This document shows positions 6,470 through 12,701 of a stretch of DNA of 12,701 nucleotides, in pieces. The DNA is taken from positions 1-12,701 of the forward strand of contig JAGWUW010000037.1 in NCBI GenBank assembly GCA_028868235.1, written 5' to 3'. The notes under the pieces were generated by a model. The model saw only the letters and a list, made by a program, of their open reading frames with translations. It searched no databases and was not told the origin of the DNA. A program made the position numbers and the translations under genes. Source of the stretch: Betaproteobacteria bacterium. GTDB lineage: Bacteria; Pseudomonadota; Gammaproteobacteria; Burkholderiales; Rhodocyclaceae. Numbering within the stretch: position 1 is the first letter of the stretch; every line of letters starts with the position of its first letter.

Positions 6470-6939
6470 TGGTTCAACGCCTTTTGCAGGTTGGCCATCT
6501 CGACGGCGGCCTGGGCGCAGTCAGCCCCCTTCGGTTGCATGCGGATTTCGGCCTGTTCGTCGGTGTCGCAGGTCAGGATGCCATTGGCGATAGGTACACC
6601 GGTATCCAGTTGCACTTCCATGATGGCGCGGCAGGCGTCATTGGAAACGACTTCGAAGTGGTAGGTGTCGCCGCGGATAACGGCGCCGAGCGCGACCAGT
6701 GCATCAAAGCTACCGCTCTGGGCCATGGTTTGCAGCGCTAGCGGGGCCTCCAGTGCGCCAGGAACGGTGGCGATGGTCATATCAGCATCCGCCACACCCA
6801 GACGCTTGAGTTCGGCGACACAGGAGGAGAGCAGGCCTTCGCAGATCGGTAGGTTGAAGCGGCACATGACGACGCCGACTTTCAGGCCGGCACCGTTCAG
6901 ATTGCTGTCGTATTCGAAAACGTTGTCGAAGCGGGACAT
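6466..6939 (-). CDS. ribH: 6,7-dimethyl-8-ribityllumazine synthase
   Basis: A 157-residue enzyme that condenses 5-amino-6-ribitylamino-uracil with 3,4-dihydroxy-2-butanone 4-phosphate, the penultimate step of riboflavin synthesis. Motifs are [10 protein letters not shown] near the start, [27 protein letters not shown] with the catalytic-type histidine, and [18 protein letters not shown]. Members form pentamers or 60-subunit shells. The gene begins three bases after the ribBA stop. A GGAG ribosome binding site inside the end of ribBA (6949-6952, nine bases before the ATG) drives it. It ends by overlapping nusB. Order and spacing place it in one transcript with its substrate-producing partner RibBA. 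Confidence 0.98.
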   Translation of the reverse strand: MSRFDNVFEYDSNLNGAGLKVGVVMCRFNLPICEGLLSSCVAELKRLGVADADMTIATVPGALEAPLALQTMAQSGSFDALVALGAVIRGDTYHFEVVSNDACRAIMEVQLDTGVPIANGILTCDTDEQAEIRMQPKGADCAQAAVEMANLQKALNQ

Positions 6940-6942
6940 GGG

Positions 6943-8052
6943 TTAAAGCTCCGCGGGAGAAGTGACGAAACCGGTGACTTCGAGGTCGAAGCCGGTCATG
7001 GAGGGCATTTTGCGCGGGCTGGAGAGCAGGCGCATCTTGGTGACGCCAAGGTCGCGCAGAATCTGGGCGCCGATGCCGTAGCTGCGTGGATCCCACTTGG
7101 GCGGGGTACTCGGGGCGGTTCCGGTTAGGCGGCTCAGGATGGCCTCGCCGTCTTCCGGGCGGTGCATCAGCACGATGACCCCGTGGCCGTGTTTGGCCAA
7201 TGCCGCTTGCGCTTGGTCAATGGAGAAGGCCTGGCGCTTGCTGGCCGGGTCGAGAAAATCGAGTACCGACAGCGGCTCATGGACGCGGACCAGCGTTTCG
7301 CTGCCGAGCGGAATCCTCCCCTTGACCAGTGCCAGATGGGTGGCGCCGCTGGCCTGGTCGACAAAGGCGTGCAGTGTGAATTCACCGTGTGCGGTATCGA
7401 CGACCTTGCTGGTGACACGCTTGACCAGAGTTTCGGACGAGGCGCGGTAGTGGATCAGGTCGGCAATGGTGCCGATCTTCAGGCCATGCTCCTTGGCGAA
7501 CTCAATCAGCTCTGGCAGGCGGGCCATGGTACCGTCGTCGTTCATGATCTCGCAGATGACCGAGGCGGGCTCCAGACCGGCCATGCCAGCCAGGTCGCAT
7601 CCGGCTTCGGTATGGCCGGCGCGGACCAGCACGCCACCTTCGCGGGCCGTGATTGGGAAAACGTGGCCGGGTTGCACGATATCGTCGGAAACGGCGTTCT
7701 TGGCCACGGCGACCTGGATGGTCTTGGCGCGGTCGGCGGCGGAAATGCCGGTAGTCACGCCCTCGGCTGCTTCGATCGAGACCGTGAAGGCGGTGCCGTA
7801 GACGGTGCCGTTATTGCGCGCCATTTGGGTCAGGCCCAGCTTTTTACAGCGTTCGGTGGTAAGCGTCAGGCAGATCAGGCCGCGACCGTACTTGGCCATG
7901 AAATTGATGGCTTCCGGCGTGATGTGTTCAGCCGCCATGACGAGGTCGCCCTCGTTTTCGCGGTCTTCTTCATCGACCAGCACAACCATGCGGCCGGCTT
8001 TGAGTTCGGCGACGATTTCAGCGGTGCTGGCAATGGCGGGATGGGGAGGCAT
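6943..8052 (-). CDS. ribBA: 3,4-dihydroxy-2-butanone 4-phosphate synthase with degenerate GTP-cyclohydrolase-II-like domain
   Basis: A 369-residue two-domain protein. Residues 1 to about 205 form a complete RibB domain, which converts ribulose 5-phosphate to 3,4-dihydroxy-2-butanone 4-phosphate plus formate. The metal/substrate loop [39 protein letters not shown] and [12 protein letters not shown] are all present. The second domain resembles GTP cyclohydrolase II ([19 protein letters not shown] near the end). However, the usual zinc-binding stretch, with Cys in SECLTGD and RCDCG, is replaced by [18 protein letters not shown], which has no cysteine. GTP cyclohydrolase II activity is therefore unlikely and a separate ribA is expected elsewhere. 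The start at 8052 has a weak GGAA seven bases upstream. It opens the rib cluster, 91 bases downstream of the YceI-like gene; I see no FMN riboswitch before it. Confidence 0.95.
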   Translation of the reverse strand: MPPHPAIASTAEIVAELKAGRMVVLVDEEDRENEGDLVMAAEHITPEAINFMAKYGRGLICLTLTTERCKKLGLTQMARNNGTVYGTAFTVSIEAAEGVTTGISAADRAKTIQVAVAKNAVSDDIVQPGHVFPITAREGGVLVRAGHTEAGCDLAGMAGLEPASVICEIMNDDGTMARLPELIEFAKEHGLKIGTIADLIHYRASSETLVKRVTSKVVDTAHGEFTLHAFVDQASGATHLALVKGRIPLGSETLVRVHEPLSVLDFLDPASKRQAFSIDQAQAALAKHGHGVIVLMHRPEDGEAILSRLTGTAPSTPPKWDPRSYGIGAQILRDLGVTKMRLLSSPRKMPSMTGFDLEVTGFVTSPAEL

Positions 8053-8143
8053 GGGGTATTCCGGGGAACAGCAAAGGGGGTGCTATTTTCGCAGAAACAG
8101 CGCGTTAGCACATGACTTTAACGACTGGGTAGCCGATATTCGC

Positions 8144-8722
8144 TTACGGTAGATAGGCTTCGACCTGGATATGCAGACGCACTTCGTCGCCAATAAAGGG
8201 CAGGCCTTGCGGCATCCCGAATTCAGATCGTTTGAGTACTCCGACCGCATCGGCACCGCAACCCCGCTTGCGGTTCGCGAGGTTGAATCCGCATTTGAAG
8301 CGGGTAACGTCCAGCCGCAGCGGGCGCACTTCGGCGAGCATGATCAGTTTGCCCTCGACGGCGGTTAGCTTGTCGCCGGTGAACACCAGCTTGTCGCTAC
8401 GAAACAGGATATCCGGGTAATCTTTCGCTTGGAACCAGTTTTCGCCAAGCAGGATTTCGTCCCGTTTGGCCATGCCGGTGTCCAGTGAGGCTACGGCGAT
8501 ACGAATGTCGACGTGGCCAGTTTTAGCTTCGGGGTCGAACTCAACCACGCCGCTGGTCTGGTTGAAGCGGCCGCGTTGCGTCGAGAAGCCGTGGTGATCG
8601 ATCTCGAAACTAGCATAGGTATGGCTCGGGTCAATGGTGTATTCGGCGGCAGGGCTGCCGCTGGCAGCGACTAGTAACAAAGCGGCGAATAGGGAACGGG
8701 TGAGCATCGTATTGGTTTCCAT
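8144..8722 (-). CDS. YceI-family periplasmic protein
   Basis: A 192-residue secreted protein of the YceI lipocalin-like family, members of which bind isoprenoid-type molecules such as polyprenyl chains. The N-terminus has a signal peptide ([18 protein letters not shown], cleavage probably near PAA/EYTID). The mature part starts with the typical [19 protein letters not shown] and continues with [50 protein letters not shown] and a final strand. The start at 8722 is used; an in-frame ATG at 8707 (MLTRSL) has a GGAAA at a longer spacing and may be the real one. It is transcribed toward the rib genes with a 91-base gap, and divergently from the aminopropyltransferase gene with only 69 bases between them. 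The physiological ligand cannot be told from sequence. Confidence 0.93.
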   Translation of the reverse strand: METNTMLTRSLFAALLLVAASGSPAAEYTIDPSHTYASFEIDHHGFSTQRGRFNQTSGVVEFDPEAKTGHVDIRIAVASLDTGMAKRDEILLGENWFQAKDYPDILFRSDKLVFTGDKLTAVEGKLIMLAEVRPLRLDVTRFKCGFNLANRKRGCGADAVGVLKRSEFGMPQGLPFIGDEVRLHIQVEAYLP

Positions 8723-8778
8723 GGGGTAGCTGGCTATCAGACTATCTCACCTCTGCGCTGTTCCGTGCATTTCAGGTT

Positions 8779-8782
8779 AGGA
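8779..8782 (+). promoter_or_regulatory. Ribosome binding site for membrane aminopropyltransferase
   Basis: AGGA stands nine bases before the ATG at 8792 and favours that start over the in-frame GTG at 8765, which would put nine polar residues before the first membrane helix. Confidence 0.55.
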
Positions 8783-8791
8783 TCGCTGCCC

Positions 8792-10291
8792 ATGCGTCAT
8801 GCCCTTCTCTTCTCCGTCTTCGTCATCGCCTCCTGTGGGCTGGCTTATGAGCTGATTGCCGGCGCTCTGTCGTCCTACTTGCTTGGCGATTCGGTGATGC
8901 AGTTCTCGACAGTGATCGGCACCTATTTGTTTGCCATGGGTGCGGGTTCGTGGCTATCGAAATACATAGCCCGTGACCTGATCAGCCGCTTCATCCAGAT
9001 CGAGCTAATGGTCGGCCTGCTCGGCGGATTTTCGGCGGTTGGTCTGTTCCTTGTCTTCACCTGGCTATCGGCGCCGTTCAAGCTGGTGCTCTATCTCGTC
9101 GTTTTTGGAGTGGGGGTGCTGGTCGGACTGGAAATCCCTCTGGTCATGCGCATTCTGAAACGCGAGTTGGCCTTCAAGGACTTGGTCTCACAAGTGCTGA
9201 CCTTTGACTATCTCGGAGCGCTGGCGGTATCCATCCTGTTCCCCCTGATTCTGGCGCCGCATCTGGGTATGGTGCGTACCGGGCTGCTCTTCGGGGTGCT
9301 TAACGTGGCGGTCGCGCTGTGGTCGCTGCATCTGTTCCGTGAGCAGTTGCCCGCTCGGCGCGCCTTGTTGCTGCAAAGCTGGAGTGTGTTCGGGCTGCTT
9401 GCTGTCGGCTTTGCCGGGGCCGGGCAATTGACTACCTTCGCCGAAGCGCATCTCTACGCCGATGAAATCGTTCATGCCGAGACTACGCCTTATCAGCGCA
9501 TCGTCGTCACCCGCTGGCGCGACGACCTGCGTTTGTTCCTGAACAACAACCTGCAGTTCTCGTCACACGATGAATATCGCTACCACGAAGCGTTGGTCCA
9601 CCCTGGGCTAGCCAGCTTGCCCGGCGCCAAACGGGTGCTGGTGCTGGGGGGCGGCGATGGGCTGGCTGTGCGCGAAATTCTCAAGTATCCAAATGTCGAA
9701 ACGGTGACGTTGGTCGACCTCGATCCGGCGATGACTGCGCTGTTCTCTACGGCACCGGCGTTGGTCGCCCTGAATCAGGGCGCCTTGAAAGCAGCTCGGG
9801 TGAAGGTGGTCAATGCCGATGCACTGCAATGGCTGGAAGACAGCAAGGAATACTTCGACTTTATCGTCATCGACTTTCCAGATCCCTCCAATTTCGCCCT
9901 TGGCAAGCTTTACACCTCGGCGTTCTATCGTCTGATCGAGAAGCGGCTATCGGCCAATGGCCTGCTTGTGGTCCAGTCGACCTCGCCGCTCTATGCCCGG
10001 CGATCGTTCTGGTGCGTGGTGACGACTTTGGAGAGCGCGGGGTTCGTAACGGCACCCTATCATGCGCTGGTACCTTCATTCGGCGAGTGGGGCTATATCA
10101 TTGCCGGGCGACAGCCGTTTGTTTCGGCGGGCGTCGACGCGCAGAAAACCCGTTTTCTAACCCCCGAAATCATTCCCAGCCTGTTTGTCTTTCCCGCCGA
10201 CATGGGACGGGTTCAGACTGAGGTGAACCAGCTGAACAACCAGGTGCTGGTGCGTTATTTCGAGGCCGAATGGCGCAGGGTTATTCGATAG
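8792..10291 (+). CDS. Membrane-bound polyamine aminopropyltransferase (spermidine-synthase-like)
   Basis: A 499-residue fusion. About the first 210 residues contain roughly seven hydrophobic helices (for example LVLYLVVFGVGVLVGLEIPL). The remainder is a spermidine-synthase-type catalytic domain on a Rossmann-like methyltransferase fold. Catalytic-domain landmarks are DEYRYHE (Tyr264, His265, Glu266), the nucleotide-cofactor loop GGGDG at residues 286-290, the acidic end of the following strand in TLVDLDP, and DFPDP at 361-365. The family transfers an aminopropyl group from decarboxylated S-adenosylmethionine to a diamine such as putrescine; substrate choice for the membrane-fused subfamily is less certain. 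No speD or DUF350 gene is next to it. Its stop overlaps the end of the convergent GGDEF-EAL gene by 11 bases. Family call strong, exact product inferred. Confidence 0.92.
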   Translation: MRHALLFSVFVIASCGLAYELIAGALSSYLLGDSVMQFSTVIGTYLFAMGAGSWLSKYIARDLISRFIQIELMVGLLGGFSAVGLFLVFTWLSAPFKLVLYLVVFGVGVLVGLEIPLVMRILKRELAFKDLVSQVLTFDYLGALAVSILFPLILAPHLGMVRTGLLFGVLNVAVALWSLHLFREQLPARRALLLQSWSVFGLLAVGFAGAGQLTTFAEAHLYADEIVHAETTPYQRIVVTRWRDDLRLFLNNNLQFSSHDEYRYHEALVHPGLASLPGAKRVLVLGGGDGLAVREILKYPNVETVTLVDLDPAMTALFSTAPALVALNQGALKAARVKVVNADALQWLEDSKEYFDFIVIDFPDPSNFALGKLYTSAFYRLIEKRLSANGLLVVQSTSPLYARRSFWCVVTTLESAGFVTAPYHALVPSFGEWGYIIAGRQPFVSAGVDAQKTRFLTPEIIPSLFVFPADMGRVQTEVNQLNNQVLVRYFEAEWRRVIR

Positions 10292-12020
10292 GGATTTGAT
10301 GCGACTGCAGGTAGGCGACAACATCGGCGAAGGGCATCGGCTTGCTGTACAGGTAGCCCTGCAGCGTGTCGCAGCCGAGGCGAGCGAGAAAGTCGCGCTG
10401 CTCTTCAGTTTCCACCCCTTCTGCAACCAGCTCAAGACCCAGGCTGTGGCCGAGCGCAATCGTGGCGGTGCAGATAGCGGCATCGTTGGCATCGGTTTCG
10501 ATGTCTGTGACGAAAGAGCGGTCGAGCTTCAGGCGGTTGATCGGCAGGTGCTTGAGGTAGGCCAGTGATGAGTACCCGGTGCCAAAATCGTCGATGGCTA
10601 GCATGATGCCCATTGCTGCGAGTTGGTCGAGAATGGACAGCGTGACTTCCGGGTTCTGCATCGCTGTACTTTCGGTGATTTCCAGTTCGATGTCCCGGGG
10701 CGAGAGGTCGTAGCAGGCAAGAGCGCCGCGAATGAGCAACAGCAGGTTGTCGTGGCGCAGTTGTTGCGCCGAAATGTTGATGGCGACGCGAACATCGTCC
10801 ATGCCCTGATCTTTCAGACTGCGGGTCAGGCGGCAGGTTTCCCAGATCACCCAGTCGCCCAGAGGCAGAATCAGGCCGGTATCCTCGGCGATGGCGATGA
10901 AACGCATCGGCGAAACTCGGCCAAAAGTGGAATTGTCCCAGCGTAGCAGGGCTTCGAGGCCGATAACCTTGCCCGTTGCTGTCTGGATCTGTGGCTGGAA
11001 ATGCAGTGAAAACTCACAATGGCCCGGGGCAATGCCGGAAACAGCCTGGCGCAGCTCGTTTTCCATCTGCAGGCGTTCGCCTGCAGCCTCGTTCATGCGG
11101 GCCGTGTAGAACTGGTGATTGTTGCGACCAGCATTCTTGGCGTGGTACATCGCCGTGTCGGCATTGCGTAGCAGGGTGTTCGGGTCTAGGCCATCGATCG
11201 GAAACAGGCTGATGCCGATGCTTGGGGTAGCATACAGCACATGTTCGCCTACCCGGTAGCTATCGCCCAGATTGACCTGTACCTTGCTGGCCACGCGGGC
11301 GGCGGTCAGCGGGGTTTCGATTTCTGGCAGGACGACAACAAATTCATCGCCACCAAGACGGGCTACTAGGTCGCTTGAGCGCACGCATTCGCGCAGGCGA
11401 TGGGCGACCTGCTGGAGCAGGTCGTCACCGAAATGATGGCCTAACGAGTCGTTGATGTTCTTGAAATTGTCGAGATCGATGACCATTAACGCAAGCTGGT
11501 GGTTGTCGCGTTCGCAGAGGCGCAACGCCTGCGCCAGCTGCGCTTCGAAAGCCAGACGATTGGGCAGGTTGGTCAGCGGATCGTGATAGGCCAGATAGGC
11601 CAGCCGGTCAGCCACTTCCTTGTCGGAGTCGAGGTCGGAAAGGTTGGCGACGTAGTTGCAGATATAACCATCCTCGCCCCGAATGGCCGTGAGTTTCAAC
11701 CAGCGTGTGAAACGAGTGCCGCCCTTGCTTTGGTCGTGAATCTCACCTTCCCAAAAATCCTCGCTTTGTAGCGACGCACGAATAGCCGCTTGCAGCTGCG
11801 GCAAGACCGGCGTATCGGGATTTGTGTCCAGCAACTCGTCTCGAGCCAAACCGCTCAAGCGGCAAAAGGCAGGATTGGCTGCGATGATCCGATTATCTGC
11901 ATCAGTGACCAGAATGGCTTCGTGACTTTGCTCGTACGCCCGCTCCAAGGCCGCAAAGGAAACAGCGCCGGTTGGCCGGGCTGAGTTGGGGTTGGAGGGT
12001 AGCGTACCGGGGCGGGTCAT
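10281..12020 (-). CDS. PAS-GGDEF-EAL cyclic-di-GMP signalling protein
   Basis: A 579-residue soluble protein with no membrane helix. A PAS domain spans about residues 24-130 (AILVTDADNRIIAANPAFCR). A GGDEF domain spans about 140-305, with intact GGDEF at 223-227 and an RSSD inhibitory site at 214-217, five residues before it. An EAL domain spans about 320-570. EAL residues expected for phosphodiesterase activity are visible: GLEALLRW (E356), NISAQQL, ELEITES, IDDFGTGYSS, LKLDRSF, VAEGVET and QGYLYSKP. Both synthesis and breakdown of cyclic-di-GMP are thus possible; in such proteins one activity usually dominates, and the sequence does not say which. The start at 12020 has only a weak ribosome binding site. 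It lies 44 bases downstream of ychF in the same direction and may share its transcript. Confidence 0.96.
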   Translation of the reverse strand: MTRPGTLPSNPNSARPTGAVSFAALERAYEQSHEAILVTDADNRIIAANPAFCRLSGLARDELLDTNPDTPVLPQLQAAIRASLQSEDFWEGEIHDQSKGGTRFTRWLKLTAIRGEDGYICNYVANLSDLDSDKEVADRLAYLAYHDPLTNLPNRLAFEAQLAQALRLCERDNHQLALMVIDLDNFKNINDSLGHHFGDDLLQQVAHRLRECVRSSDLVARLGGDEFVVVLPEIETPLTAARVASKVQVNLGDSYRVGEHVLYATPSIGISLFPIDGLDPNTLLRNADTAMYHAKNAGRNNHQFYTARMNEAAGERLQMENELRQAVSGIAPGHCEFSLHFQPQIQTATGKVIGLEALLRWDNSTFGRVSPMRFIAIAEDTGLILPLGDWVIWETCRLTRSLKDQGMDDVRVAINISAQQLRHDNLLLLIRGALACYDLSPRDIELEITESTAMQNPEVTLSILDQLAAMGIMLAIDDFGTGYSSLAYLKHLPINRLKLDRSFVTDIETDANDAAICTATIALGHSLGLELVAEGVETEEQRDFLARLGCDTLQGYLYSKPMPFADVVAYLQSHQIPIE

Positions 12021-12064
12021 TCACGCATTCTGGTCTGGTTATGCATACATTCTAAAGACTTAGA

Positions 12065-12701
12065 TCAGACGTTAAACAGGAAATTCAATACATCGCCATC
12101 CTTGACGACATATTCCTTGCCTTCGGCGCGCATCTTGCCGGCTTCCTTGGCACCGGCTTCGCCCTTGTAGGTGATGAAGTCATCGAAAGCGATGGTCTGG
12201 GCGCGGATGAAGCCACGTTCGAAGTCGGTGTGGATGACGCCGGCCGCCTGCGGCGCGGTATCGCCGGCATGGATGGTCCATGCGCGCACTTCCTTGACCC
12301 CGGCCGTGAAGTAGGTTTGCAGGCCGAGCAGCTTGTAACCGGCGCGGATCAGGCGGTCAAGGCCGGCTTCGTGCAGGCCCATCGACTCCAGAAAGTCGAT
12401 CTTGTCGGCGTCGTCGAGGTCGGCGATCTCGGCTTCGATCGAGGCGCACAGGGCGACCACTTGGGAGCCCTCTTCGGCGGCGTGGGCTTCCACTTTGGCC
12501 AGCAGCGGGTTGTCGGTAAAACCGTCTTCGGCAACGTTGGCGGCGTAGAGTACCGGCTTGGCAGTAATCAGGCAGAAGGGCTTGATGCAGGCCCATTCTT
12601 CCCTGGACAGGTCGAGGCCACGCACGGCCTTGCCCTGGTCGAGCTGGGCGAAACACTTTTCGAGCACGGCAACCAGGATCTTGGCTTCCTTGTCGCCGGA
12701 G
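12065..12701 (-). CDS. ychF: Ribosome-binding ATPase YchF, C-terminal part (partial)
   Basis: The frame runs off the right edge (…[17 protein letters not shown]), so the N-terminal G domain is outside the window and the internal GTG at 12667 is not the start. The visible 211 residues include the end of the coiled-coil region, the segment [14 protein letters not shown] with the NVAE-type motif of the YchF/OLA1 G domain, and the TGS domain. TGS landmarks are [37 protein letters not shown] and [15 protein letters not shown] at the C-terminus. YchF is an Obg-related ATPase that binds ribosomes and affects translation and stress responses. The C-terminus is complete and ends with the family's normal FNV. 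The gene is often next to pth, which would lie beyond the edge. Confidence 0.97.
   Translation of the reverse strand, partial: SGDKEAKILVAVLEKCFAQLDQGKAVRGLDLSREEWACIKPFCLITAKPVLYAANVAEDGFTDNPLLAKVEAHAAEEGSQVVALCASIEAEIADLDDADKIDFLESMGLHEAGLDRLIRAGYKLLGLQTYFTAGVKEVRAWTIHAGDTAPQAAGVIHTDFERGFIRAQTIAFDDFITYKGEAGAKEAGKMRAEGKEYVVKDGDVLNFLFNV

Noticed and set aside
7162..8115. A 317-codon plus-strand frame opposite ribBA
   Set aside because: It is a shadow frame in GC-rich DNA; ribBA on the other strand has clear family motifs throughout and the shadow has none.
8053..8143. FMN riboswitch before ribBA
   Set aside because: The 91-base gap is too short and lacks the conserved RFN-element blocks.

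Overview
The window looks like chromosomal DNA of a GC-rich betaproteobacterium, most likely of the Rhodocyclales (Dechloromonas/Azonexus type). This rests on the run ribBA-ribH-nusB-thiL-pgpA, a RibBA whose second domain is degenerate, the abundance of PAS/GGDEF/EAL proteins, and the overall protein style. The assignment is inference; no 16S rRNA or other marker is present.

Layout. (1) 1-1358, + strand: the C-terminal part of a membrane-anchored diguanylate cyclase. A periplasmic NMT1/THI5-like binding domain, cut by the left edge, is followed by a membrane helix, a PAS domain and an intact GGDEF domain. (2) 1359-1663: a 305-base gap with small inverted repeats but no recognised RNA. (3) 1664-2155, + strand: an NlpC/P60 lipoprotein. 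(4) 2167-2334: a complete tRNA-Arg(CCG) unit with promoter, gene with encoded CCA, and rho-independent terminator. (5) 2395-2622, + strand: a possible small membrane protein. (6) 2649-8722, - strand: a long same-strand run. In transcription order it holds a YceI-family periplasmic protein, the tightly packed ribBA-ribH-nusB-thiL-pgpA cluster, an orphan HicA-like protein, a five-Asp-box beta-propeller protein and a MoaD/ThiS-like protein ending in Gly-Gly. (7) 8792-10291, + strand: a membrane-bound spermidine-synthase-like protein. (8) 10281-12020, - strand: a PAS-GGDEF-EAL protein whose stop end overlaps the aminopropyltransferase gene by 11 bases. (9) 12065-12701, - strand: the C-terminal part of the ribosome-associated ATPase YchF, cut by the right edge.

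How the genes work together. RibBA makes 3,4-dihydroxy-2-butanone 4-phosphate. RibH condenses it with the pyrimidine intermediate to lumazine, the riboflavin precursor. NusB serves rRNA antitermination, ThiL makes thiamine diphosphate and PgpA makes phosphatidylglycerol. These are linked by 3-4 base gaps or short overlaps, which suggests one transcript and translational coupling. Two separate cyclic-di-GMP enzymes lie at the two ends of the window.

The least explained part is 2649-4459. A ubiquitin-fold sulfur-carrier-like protein sits 12 bases downstream of an Asp-box propeller protein, with no E1-like activating enzyme in the window. Just upstream is a HicA-like protein without a HicB partner. 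I see no CRISPR array, insertion sequence, phage gene or canonical defence system, so the window is mostly ordinary core genome with one small accessory patch.
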